Positions 1 to 6,102 of a stretch of DNA of 16,052 nucleotides are shown piece by piece. The notes beneath the pieces are model-generated. The model did no database searches and was not told where the DNA came from. It worked only from the letters and a program-made list of their open reading frames with translations. A program made the position numbers and the translations under genes. Within the stretch, counting starts at the first letter, position 1. Each line of letters begins with the position of its first letter. The stretch is from Oscillospiraceae bacterium (GTDB lineage Bacteria; Bacillota; Clostridia; Oscillospirales; Acutalibacteraceae): NCBI GenBank assembly GCA_031270785.1, contig JAISWM010000105.1, positions 1-16,052 on the forward strand, read 5' to 3'.

Positions 1-29
1 TTTCTTAAAACAGCGGCGTTTTGGTTCTT

Positions 30-155
30 CCCCCCGCCTTTGGCGGGGGGAAATGTACATAATACCACGTTTTTAAATGGCTTTGGATATAAGCTTCCCC
101 CCGCCGCAGGCGGGGGGAAAACAAAAATGTTACTGTTTTAAAAGGTTTTTACTAT
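30..155. repeat. Inverted-repeat elements beside the rsmA 3' end (T family plus GC hairpins)
   Basis: There are two perfect GC hairpins here: CCCCCCGCC-TTT-GGCGGGGGG at 30-50 and CCCCCCGCC-GCA-GGCGGGGGG at 97-117. Between them lies the T-family module with ATAATACCACGTTTTTAAATGG, and 143-155 carries the T-family right end GGTTTTTACTATA. The same blocks recur at 3282-3320, 7984-8088, 13443-13485 and 15076-15120. The right end stops four bases before the rsmA stop codon. No coding capacity is seen. Positions 1-29 show nothing else. Confidence 0.7.
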
Positions 156-158
156 AGC

Positions 159-1022
159 CTAAAGCTCGATAGTATTTGACAAATTGATAAAATCCTCAAA
201 ATTAAGTTCTTCCGCCCTTGATAACTTAGAAATACCTATTTTATCAAATACATCTTCTAAATAATTTTTTGGTAAATTAAGGCCCATATTAAGGGAATTA
301 ATAAGTTTTTTTCTGCGTTTTTCAAAAGACGCTCTAACAACTTTAAAAAATTTGTTTTTATCATTAATATAAGAATTATAATTCTTATTTATGCTTATTT
401 TAATAATACTGGAATTTACTTTCGGTACGGGGGTAAAACTTTCTTTTTTTACTTGAAATAATACCTCAGGGCTTGAATAATATCTAACCGCTATGCTAAT
501 AGCCCCGCATTCTTTACTTCCGGGGGGTGCACATATTCTGTCCGCAGCTTCTTTTTGAACCATTATTACCATACCGTTTATATTACAACCGTTTTCCAGT
601 ATTTTCATAATAAAAGGGGATGTGATATAATATGGCAAATTAGAGCAAACTATAACTTTATCAAAATTTAAAAATTCTTCTTTGATTAATTTTTTAAAAT
701 CCGCTTTCAATGCGTCGTTTTCTATAATTTTTATATTTTTAAAATTTGATAATGTATCTTTCAAAATAGGAAATAATCTTCTATCCTTTTCAATACAAAG
801 TACTTTTTTGAATTTTAATGCTAACTGCTGCGTTAAAGTTCCAATTCCAGGGCCAACTTCAATTATTCCGGCATTTTCCCCGAACGTTAAACACCTGCTC
901 ACTATATTAGGGCATATATCATAATCTATAATAAAATTTTGCCCGAGCGACTTATTAAATCTAAATCCATATTTATTGAGTATTTTTTTTATTACACTTA
1001 AATCACATAAATCGTATAACAT
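159..1022 (-). CDS. rsmA: 16S rRNA (adenine(1518)-N(6)/adenine(1519)-N(6))-dimethyltransferase RsmA (KsgA)
   Basis: It dimethylates two adjacent adenines in the 3'-terminal hairpin of 16S rRNA, using S-adenosylmethionine, late in 30S assembly in the cytoplasm. The 287-residue product has the normal family length. Visible motifs are KSLGQNFI (residues 24-31), the SAM-binding loop EVGPGIGTLT (55-64), the acidic residue after strand 2 (IEKD, 77-80), NDAL (102-105) and the catalytic NLPYYITSP (128-136), followed by an RKKL-containing C-terminal helical domain. The ATG start has AAGGAAA about eight bases upstream. The gene stands alone: both flanks are filled with inverted-repeat elements, and the usual clostridial neighbours (ribonuclease M5, TatD) are absent from the window. 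Family assignment is secure. Confidence 0.96.
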   Translation of the reverse strand: MLYDLCDLSVIKKILNKYGFRFNKSLGQNFIIDYDICPNIVSRCLTFGENAGIIEVGPGIGTLTQQLALKFKKVLCIEKDRRLFPILKDTLSNFKNIKIIENDALKADFKKLIKEEFLNFDKVIVCSNLPYYITSPFIMKILENGCNINGMVIMVQKEAADRICAPPGSKECGAISIAVRYYSSPEVLFQVKKESFTPVPKVNSSIIKISINKNYNSYINDKNKFFKVVRASFEKRRKKLINSLNMGLNLPKNYLEDVFDKIGISKLSRAEELNFEDFINLSNTIEL

Positions 1023-1090
1023 TTTCAGTTTCCTTATTTTTATTTAAAGTGTATAGCTAACGCCTTTGAAAAATGGGTCATGTCTCAAAA

Positions 1091-1305
1091 TATAGCTGTT
1101 CCGCTTTAAAACAGTTCTAAAAAGTAAATTTATCCGTGTACTTTCTCCCGGTCGTCGGCTGGGAGGGTCGTGTCCCAAAATAGTTGAAATCCCTTCTTTT
1201 CCCCCCCCGCCATAGGCGGGGGGAAGATATTATCAACAAATTTGGCCCACAACCGGCTGGGAGAAAGTTATAAAAATCAGATGCTTTTCAAACGAAACAG
1301 CTATA
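1091..1305. repeat. E-family MITE-like element interrupted by a C-family element
   Basis: The outer ends are inverted: TATAGCTGTT (1091-1100) and AAACAGCTATA (1295-1305). The inner sequence matches, in reverse orientation, the intact E element at 4354-4470. It is broken at 1166-1254 by a C-family element. Taking away the 89-bp insert and one 9-bp duplicated copy leaves exactly 117 bp, the length of the intact E copy. This is direct sequence evidence that these repeats have moved. Confidence 0.85.
1166..1254. mobile_element. C-family MITE-like element with 9-bp target-site duplication
   Basis: This 89-bp element has imperfect terminal inverted repeats (GGTCGTGTCCCAAAA on the left; the right end reads GGTTGTGGGCCAAAT on the other strand). 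In the middle is a GC hairpin of CCCCCCGCC and GGCGGGGGG. GGCTGGGAG occurs on both sides (1157-1165 and 1255-1263), while the uninterrupted host sequence at 4354-4470 has it once, so it is a target duplication. There is no open reading frame for a transposase. A 9-bp duplication is compatible with several insertion sequence families; I cannot name the parent. Confidence 0.85.
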
Positions 1306-1344
1306 TTGATAATAGGCCTGTCCGTAAACTTTACAGACAGGTTT

Positions 1345-1542
1345 ATTATCAGCCCGCATCTCGCACTGCCCGATTACAGTTGCGTTGGCATTTTCCATAT
1401 CTTCCGTCGGGTACTTGTGTTTTTTCAGTAGCTTCTTGCCAATACGTCGCATTCCGCCGTGAGCAGGCTCTTTCTTTTGCGGTCTACAGTGCGGTTTTTG
1501 CTATATATCTGCCGGTATATCCGGTAAATTTGTTTGCATTAA
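1345..1542 (-). pseudogene. Decayed C-terminal fragment of a type I restriction enzyme R subunit (HsdR)
   Basis: Reading the minus strand from about 1542, one frame gives IYSKNRTVD. After a one-base loss near 1480-1481, where a TGG codon would be expected, the next frame gives QKKEPAHGGMRR, KKLLKKHKYPTEDME and ATVIGQCEMRADN. This matches my recollection of the conserved tail of type I restriction R subunits (WQKKESARAGMRR, LLKKYKYPPEGMED, TVMTQCEMWTDN). The homology runs out at a repeat block (CCTGTCCGTAAA, 1317-1341). The rest of the gene, and hsdM and hsdS, are not in the window. The fragment is more GC-rich than the neighbouring genes. It has a frameshift, in-frame stops and no start, so it is not functional. 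The plus-strand frame over the same DNA is an artefact. Confidence 0.72.
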
Positions 1543-1545
1543 ATA

Positions 1546-1572
1546 ATCGCTCCGCCGGTAAAGCGGGGCGAT
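1546..1572 (-). terminator. Possible terminator hairpin after the GG-leader peptide gene
   Basis: Five bases past the peptide stop codon, the minus strand can fold ATCGCCCCGC with GCGGAGCGAT around a TTTACCG loop (one mismatch), followed by a weak TTATTTAA tract. A similar hairpin lies at 7640-7666 away from any gene end, so this may simply be another repeat block. Confidence 0.35.
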
Positions 1573-1577
1573 GATTG

Positions 1578-1781
1578 CTAAAGTGTAGGTTCTTTTTTGC
1601 CGCCACAGCAATGCCTGCCGCGCGGTCCATGACCAAAATTTTCTGCAAAGGTGTTTGCTGCTTCTAATGTAGAAAATGATTTAGCATGAGGTGGTAGTAC
1701 AAAAAATTCCCCATTTTCATCTTTAATAACTTTTCCTGTTCCTCCGGCTACATTATCAAGGCTATTTTCATTTAATTCCAT
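1578..1781 (-). CDS. Small double-glycine leader peptide, putative bacteriocin or RiPP precursor
   Basis: The peptide has 67 residues. The leader, MELNENSLDNVAGG, has the acidic, hydrophobic-spaced pattern ending in GG that is cut by C39 peptidase ABC transporters. The core that follows (from residue 15) has a FxTLEAANTFAENFG segment and a Gly/Arg/His-rich tail with adjacent cysteines (GPRGRHCCGG, residues 52-61), then KKEPTL. I chose the inner ATG at 1781 because GGAGGTG lies eight bases upstream; the upstream in-frame ATG (1796) overlaps that ribosome binding site and would add only MEVLN. No transporter, peptidase, modifying enzyme or immunity gene is nearby, so the gene is an orphan here. 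It could be a bacteriocin, a signalling peptide or a leftover. Function is inferred from the leader alone. Confidence 0.7.
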   Translation of the reverse strand: MELNENSLDNVAGGTGKVIKDENGEFFVLPPHAKSFSTLEAANTFAENFGHGPRGRHCCGGKKEPTL

Positions 1782-1805
1782 ATTCAGCACCTCCATATAA
1801 TATTT

Positions 1806-1911
1806 TATAGTGATTTAATTTAAAAAGTATAAACTTTTGTAACTTTTTTTCCGCAAACTTGCGGAGAAAAATGCACAAATGAGTATGCTTTTTTCAAGTA
1901 AAACAGCTATA
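1806..1911. repeat. Decayed E-family element upstream of the GG-leader peptide gene
   Basis: Its ends are TATAGTGATTT and AAACAGCTATA. The centre is a TCCGCAA-AC-TTGCGGA hairpin (about 1850-1866), flanked by T on the left and A on the right. It covers the region where the minus-strand peptide gene should have its promoter; a weak TATAAA box lies at its edge. Confidence 0.5.
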
Positions 1912-1988
1912 ACTACTATATTCTACACGAAAATATTTATTTAGTCAAGACAATTTTATATGAATAAAGTCATACCTTTTATTTCGCC

Positions 1989-2156
1989 TATAGCTGCGTT
2001 TTTGAAAAGAGCCATTTTTCACCACCGTATTCTAGCGGAGGGAAAGATATTATCAACTAATTTGACCCACTTTCAAATGAAATAGCTATATTGGGGGGGA
2101 TTTCCCGCCAATTCGCGGTGAAAATGGAAAAGTTTCAACTGTTTTAAGGCATGACC
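1989..2156. repeat. Composite of E-family ends with C-family fragments
   Basis: Positions 1989-2090 begin TATAGCTGCG and end AATAGCTATA, the E-family ends. Their interior is a degraded C element (AAGATATTATCAACTAATT followed by TGACCCAC). A second C remnant at 2092-2156 runs from TTTCCCGCC to AAGGCATGACC in the other orientation. This looks like an older version of the nesting at 1091-1305. Positions 1912-1988 and 2157-2282 hold no gene I can support; 2160-2200 resembles the tandem unit at 13185-13485 (GTGCAAACAGATTTACTTT). Confidence 0.5.
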
Positions 2157-2282
2157 CGCGGGGAGAGACCGTGCAAACAGATTTACTTTTTTAAAGGAAG
2201 AGCAGTTGTTTTTATTGCAATATTGTGTAAAGTGCGGTAAGATGCTTTGAGGGTTGGCCTATGAGGCAGCGTGAGCTTGCGG

Positions 2283-2373
2283 GGTTATGTCTCAAAATAA
2301 TTGAAATCCCTTCTTTTTTCCCCCCGCCATAGGCGGTGGTGAAAGATATTATCAACTAATTTGGACCACTACC
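2283..2373. mobile_element. C-family MITE-like element
   Basis: The ends are GGTTATGTCTCAAAAT and, on the other strand, GGTAGTGGTCCAAAT. The central hairpin CCCCCCGCC with GGCGGTGGT is slightly decayed, and the conserved block AAAGATATTATCAACTAATT lies on its right side. Length 91 bp. The right end abuts a D-family block directly. No open reading frame. Confidence 0.65.
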
Positions 2374-2445
2374 CCAAAATCTCCTGGGAGTATCTTCATA
2401 CGCCGTCGTCGATTTTGATTGCAATCTGTAAAATTTACGGACAGG
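2374..2445 (-). repeat. D-family repeat block
   Basis: Read on the minus strand it begins CCTGTCCGTAAATTTTACAG, continues with ATTGCAATCAAAATCGACG and ends near GGAGATTTTGG. Related blocks occur at 5981-6017 (short) and 10395-10466 (full), and a short piece at 1317-1341. It ends about 30 bp before the hemolysin III start, so it may contain part of that gene's untranslated leader. Confidence 0.6.
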
Positions 2446-2474
2446 TTTAATCTTTTAAAATATGGTGAAGTATA

Positions 2475-3167
2475 TTGACAAATCTTAATAAAATTAATCA
2501 AAGAAAGAATATTTGCTCTAAGCTTGATCTTCCGTTTTACACAGCCACGGAAGAAATTTTAAATTCTATAACTCACGGACTTGGGGTTATATTATCTATA
2601 ATAGCGTTTATATTATTTATTAAAGATTTCACAGGTGATAATATAAAATTAACGTGCGGTCTGATATATAGCTTTGCTTTATTGATTTTGTATTCTGTTT
2701 CCACTATATATCATGGATTAAAAATAAACTTATCAAAAAAAGTTTTTAGAATATTAGACCACTGCTCAATATTTTTGTTAATTGCAGGTACTTACACTCC
2801 AATAGCAATAATATCCATTGGAGGCGCTTGGGGGATTATAATAATTTCTGCGGTATGGTCTGTGGCTATACTGGGAATTATTCTTAATATTATAGATTTA
2901 AAAAAATTCGCTAAATTTTCAATGACGTGTTATATAACCATGGGTTGGGCTGCACTTATCGCTATAAAACCTATTTTGAATAATTTTTCTAACAATCAAG
3001 TCTGGGTGTTTTTTATTGGAGGGATTTTATATACCATAGGAGCTATTATATACGGCAAAGGCAAAAACATTAAATATGCGCATTTTATATGGCATTTATT
3101 TGTTTTGGTAGGAAGTATATTCCATTTCATATTAATATATTCATTATATGGTTGTGGGCCAAATTAG
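2475..3167 (+). CDS. Hemolysin III / PAQR-family membrane protein
   Basis: A 230-residue polytopic membrane protein with about seven hydrophobic helices. It has the putative metal-site residues of the PAQR/hemolysin III superfamily: Ser76 and His80 (STIYH), Asp95 (LDHCSIFLLIAGTYTP) and the HxxxH pair His203/His207 (AHFIWH). The N-terminal EEILNSITHGLG block is also typical. Cellular role is poorly defined in bacteria; haemolysis was shown only for a Bacillus cereus member. The start is TTG, with GGTGA six bases upstream; no later in-frame ATG precedes the conserved region. The last codons (GCGPN) and the TAG stop lie inside a C-family element that begins at 3150, so the original C terminus has probably been replaced. 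Confidence 0.9.
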   Translation: MTNLNKINQRKNICSKLDLPFYTATEEILNSITHGLGVILSIIAFILFIKDFTGDNIKLTCGLIYSFALLILYSVSTIYHGLKINLSKKVFRILDHCSIFLLIAGTYTPIAIISIGGAWGIIIISAVWSVAILGIILNIIDLKKFAKFSMTCYITMGWAALIAIKPILNNFSNNQVWVFFIGGILYTIGAIIYGKGKNIKYAHFIWHLFVLVGSIFHFILIYSLYGCGPN

Positions 3168-3239
3168 TTGGTAATATCTTTTCCCCCCGCCGTCTAGCGG
3201 GGGAAAAAGGAGAAGCTTCAACTATTTTGAGACATGATC
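3150..3239. mobile_element. C-family MITE-like element fused to the hemolysin III 3' end
   Basis: It runs from GGTTGTGGGCCAAATTAG to GAGACATGATC, 90 bp, with a central CCCCCGCC / GGCGGGGG-like hairpin. It overlaps the last five codons and stop of the hemolysin III gene. No flanking target duplication could be seen, as expected if the flank has drifted. Confidence 0.7.
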
Positions 3240-3320
3240 AAACTCTTGTAACTCTTCCCCCCACAAGCCTTCGGGGAAAGAAACGCAAACAATACCACGT
3301 TTCTAAATGGTTTTTGCTAT
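3240..3320. repeat. T-family element fragment upstream of the pseudouridine synthase gene
   Basis: It holds a small hairpin (TTCCCCCCACAAGCCTTCGGGGAA) and then GCAAACAATACCACGTTTC and TAAATGG, ending GGTTTTTGCTATA, the T-family right end. The end lies 38 bases before the preferred start codon of the next gene. Confidence 0.6.
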
Positions 3321-3358
3321 AAAAAAATAAACGAAAGTTGATAATCAATTATCAAGTT

Positions 3359-4321
3359 ATGAAAAACATTAAAATAAATTTAAACGATGCAAAACAAAGA
3401 CTGGATAGTTTTTTAAAAAAGGTCGTCCCCAGACTTCCTCATGCCTTGCTCTATAAATATATACGCAAAAAAAGAATAAAAATAAATGACAGACGTTGTG
3501 AAATATCTGAACGTCTGAATTTTGGCGATGTAATAAATCTTTATATAAATGATGAATTTTTCAGCGAAAAAACTAATAAATTAGATTTTTTAAATGCAGG
3601 ATCTCAGTTAAATATTTTATATGAAGATAAAAATATTCTTATAACAGACAAAAATCCCGGATTAATAGTGCATCCGGATAAAAATTTGCAGTTTGATTGC
3701 TTAATTAACAGAATAAAAAAATATCTATATTTAAAAAATGAATATAGCCCCGACCTTGAAAATAATTTTTCCCCCTCGCTGGTAAACAGGATAGACAGGA
3801 ATACCGGGGGAATAGTGATTTCCGCCAAAAATTTTCAAAGTCTTAAAATATTAAATGAAGCCTTAAAATTAAGGCATATTAAAAAATACTATTTATGCGT
3901 AATTTGCGGAAAAATGCCTAAAAAGGAAGACATCTTAAAGGATTTCTTGAAAAAAGACAAATATAATAACAAAGTGGCAATATACAACGATAATAACTAC
4001 AAAGATAAATATATCAAAACTAAATATAAAGTAATAAAAGAAAAAAACAACTTGAGTTTGGTGGAAATTGACTTATTAACCGGAAGAACTCATCAAATAA
4101 GAGCTCATCTTTCTTCTATAGGCTGCCCTATACTCGGGGATCAAAAATATGGGGATAGCAACATAAATAAAACTTACGGATATAAATATCAGCTGCTATA
4201 CTCTTATAAAATTGAATTCGATGAAAATTATGATTTTAAAGATTTAAATTACCTTAAAGGCAAAAGTTTTAAAATTTTTAATCCGTGGTTTTTGAAAGAT
4301 TTTGATTTCCGTTTCTCCTGA
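3359..4321 (+). CDS. RluA-family 23S rRNA/tRNA pseudouridine synthase (RluC/RluD-like)
   Basis: It isomerises specific uridines in structured RNA, most likely 23S rRNA, to pseudouridine. With the ATG at 3359 the product is 320 residues. It has an N-terminal S4 RNA-binding domain (about residues 10-60, RLDSFLKK and KKRIKIN), then the catalytic motif NRIDRNTGG (143-151), whose Asp146 is the nucleophile; the family consensus is HRLDxxTSG, so His and Ser are replaced by Asn and Gly. The C-terminal TGRTHQIRAHL (241-251) and GDQKYG follow. A TTG at 3338 in the same frame would add seven residues; neither start has a clear ribosome binding site, and I prefer ATG because family members usually begin a few residues before the S4 domain. 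Exact substrate (RluC or RluD type) cannot be told. Confidence 0.92.
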   Translation: MKNIKINLNDAKQRLDSFLKKVVPRLPHALLYKYIRKKRIKINDRRCEISERLNFGDVINLYINDEFFSEKTNKLDFLNAGSQLNILYEDKNILITDKNPGLIVHPDKNLQFDCLINRIKKYLYLKNEYSPDLENNFSPSLVNRIDRNTGGIVISAKNFQSLKILNEALKLRHIKKYYLCVICGKMPKKEDILKDFLKKDKYNNKVAIYNDNNYKDKYIKTKYKVIKEKNNLSLVEIDLLTGRTHQIRAHLSSIGCPILGDQKYGDSNINKTYGYKYQLLYSYKIEFDENYDFKDLNYLKGKSFKIFNPWFLKDFDFRFS

Positions 4322-4353
4322 AAAACTCTACAAATTCTAAAAAAGTTAAAGTG

Positions 4354-4470
4354 TATAGCTGTTTTGTTTGAAAAGCATCTGATTTTTATAACTTTCTCCC
4401 AGCCGTCGGCTGGGAAAAAGTACACGGATAAATTTACTTTTGATGGCTGTTTTAAATCGTAACAGCTATA
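4354..4470. mobile_element. Intact E-family MITE-like element
   Basis: This is a 117-bp element with inverted ends TATAGCTGTT and AACAGCTATA and a central hairpin CCCAGCC-GTC-GGCTGGG (4398-4414). It is the uninterrupted reference for the split copy at 1091-1305. It has no coding capacity. It lies 33 bp after the pseudouridine synthase stop codon. Confidence 0.8.
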
Positions 4471-4483
4471 AGTTCTTTTTTCG

Positions 4484-4570
4484 GGTGGTGGTCTAGATTA
4501 GTTGATAATGTCTTCCCCCCCGCCTATGGCGGGGGGGGAAAGAAAATCGTAAAAAATTAAACTTTTTCAA
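4484..4570. repeat. Truncated C-family element upstream of murF
   Basis: It begins GGTGGTGGTCTAGATTAG, then GTTGATAATGTCTT and a strong hairpin (CCCCCCGCC-TAT-GGCGGGGGG, about 4515-4538). Past the hairpin the C sequence is lost and AAAATTAAACTTTTTCAAGG takes over, which resembles 7950-7975. It leaves about 30 bp for the murF leader. Confidence 0.55.
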
Positions 4571-4599
4571 GGGCGTTGGCTATATACAAGGAGGATTTT

Positions 4600-5979
4600 A
4601 TGGAACCACTGAGTATACAAGAAATATTAATGATGATAAAAGGTAATGTGCTAAAAGGCGCAAATATTGAAGACAAGGTTATAAAAAATGTACGCATAGA
4701 TAGCAGAGAAGTATCGGAAGGGTCTTTATACATTCCTTTTATCGGGGAAAAAGTAAATGGTCACTCTTTTATTAAAGATGTGTTTGAAAAGGGGGCGGTG
4801 GCCGCATTAGTGCAAAAGGGAGAAGATTTTGTTTGTGATTTCCCCGAAGCAATTTTAATTGAAGTTGAAAATACTAAAGAAGCTTTGCAAAATATAGCAA
4901 AATTTTATAGGAAAAAATTCGCTATACCTGTTATTGGAATAACGGGAAGTGTCGGGAAGACTACCACTAAAGAAATGATAGCGTCCGTACTTTCCGTAAA
5001 CCTTAATGTTTTAAAGACACAAGGGAATTATAACGGACAAATAGGAGCCCCGCTTACGCTTTTGAATTTAAATTCTGATTATGAGGCTTTGGTATTGGAA
5101 ATGGGCGTAAGTGAAATAGGTGAGATGGATATATTGGCCGATACTGTCGATGCGGATTTTGGCGTAATTACTAATATAGGAGTATCTCATATAGAAAATT
5201 TCGGGAATGTGGAAATCACAAGAGATGAAAAAATAAAAATTTTAAAAAAAGAGAACGGAAAATATTATTTAAATGGGGATAATCCGCTTCTTTCAAAAAC
5301 AGATAAAGAAAACATAGTATATTTTGGAATGAACGGGCAATATCCTTTCAGAGCCGAAGACATAACCATGAATGGTGAAACCACCAATTTTACTTTGATA
5401 ACCCAAACCTGCCGCGACAGTATAACTATACCGTGTTTAGGCGTTCATAATGTTTATAACGCGCTGGCATCTATAGCCGTGGCGAGTGATATGGGATTTC
5501 ACTTAGATGATATTAAAAAAGGGCTGCAAAACTACGCGGGAGCACCTATGAGGCAGCAAATCTTTCGTCTGAGTAATATAATTTTAATAGACGATTCCTA
5601 TAACGCAAGCCCGGATTCTGTGAAAAGTGCTGTAAATGTTTTAATGTCTTTAAAATCTGAAGGAAGGAATATTCTTATTTTTGCCGATATACTTGAGCTT
5701 GGGGATAAATCCAATCAAATACACTTTGACCTGGGAAAATATATAGCTCTTGAAAACATCAATGTTTTACTCACGATGGGAGAAGAATCAAAATTTTTAT
5801 TAAACGCGGTAAAGCAATATTCTAAGCACGATATAGAAGTAAAGCATTTTGACCAAATGGAGGAAATATATAATTTTATAAAGGAAAATATAATGGCCGG
5901 AGACAAAATTTTAGTAAAAGGGTCCAGGGGGATGGGAATGGATAGTATATGCAATTTTATTAGGACCTGTTTCCATTAG
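4600..5979 (+). CDS. murF: UDP-N-acetylmuramoyl-tripeptide--D-alanyl-D-alanine ligase MurF
   Basis: It adds the D-Ala-D-Ala dipeptide to UDP-MurNAc-tripeptide with ATP, the last cytoplasmic step of the peptidoglycan precursor pathway. The 459-residue product has normal length. It has the N-terminal substrate domain (IDSREVSEGSLYIPF), the Mur ligase P-loop GITGSVGKTTTKE (113-125), NYNGQIGAPLTLLNL, LEMGVSEIGEMD, ITNIGVSHIENFG with the metal-binding His, HNVYNALA, and the C-terminal DDSYNASPDS (331-340) and KGSRGMGM. The start is the ATG at 4600: AAGGAGG lies five bases upstream. A TTG at 4576 lies before that ribosome binding site and is rejected. The neighbours expected in a division and cell wall cluster (mraY, murD) are absent; murF stands alone among repeats. 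The TAG stop abuts a D block. Confidence 0.97.
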   Translation: MEPLSIQEILMMIKGNVLKGANIEDKVIKNVRIDSREVSEGSLYIPFIGEKVNGHSFIKDVFEKGAVAALVQKGEDFVCDFPEAILIEVENTKEALQNIAKFYRKKFAIPVIGITGSVGKTTTKEMIASVLSVNLNVLKTQGNYNGQIGAPLTLLNLNSDYEALVLEMGVSEIGEMDILADTVDADFGVITNIGVSHIENFGNVEITRDEKIKILKKENGKYYLNGDNPLLSKTDKENIVYFGMNGQYPFRAEDITMNGETTNFTLITQTCRDSITIPCLGVHNVYNALASIAVASDMGFHLDDIKKGLQNYAGAPMRQQIFRLSNIILIDDSYNASPDSVKSAVNVLMSLKSEGRNILIFADILELGDKSNQIHFDLGKYIALENINVLLTMGEESKFLLNAVKQYSKHDIEVKHFDQMEEIYNFIKENIMAGDKILVKGSRGMGMDSICNFIRTCFH

Positions 5980-5980
5980 A

Positions 5981-6080
5981 CCTGTCCGTAAACTTTACAG
6001 ATTGCAATCAAAATCGAGTAGTGGTCCAAATTAGTTGGTAATATTTCCCCCCCGCCGAATGCGGGAGAAAAGGCAAAATA
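5981..6080. repeat. D-family block joined to a C-family fragment between murF and phosphatase A
   Basis: CCTGTCCGTAAACTTTACAG and ATTGCAATCAAAATCGA form a truncated D block (5981-6017). It passes without a gap into a C end, GTAGTGGTCCAAATTAG, then GTTGGTAATATTT and a decayed hairpin CCCCCCCGCC with GCGGGAG. The block fills the gap between two convergent genes. A T-family end (CTTTTACTATA) follows at about 6096-6107. Confidence 0.6.
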
Positions 6081-6102
6081 TAACTGTTTTAAAAATCTTT
6101 TA

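Noticed and set aside
30..50. GC hairpins as intrinsic terminators
   Set aside because: On both strands the stem is followed by A rather than U; only the weak candidate at 1546-1572 and the T-run near 13595-13605 were kept as possible.
1242..1574. Plus-strand open frame of 110 codons
   Set aside because: It lies opposite the hsdR relic and begins inside a C element; its composition follows the relic on the other strand and it has no ribosome binding site.
3089..3322. Open frame overlapping the hemolysin III 3' end
   Set aside because: Most of it is C- and T-element sequence and it overlaps a conserved gene in another frame.
4576..4599. Upstream TTG start for murF
   Set aside because: It lies before the AAGGAGG ribosome binding site that serves the ATG at 4600.
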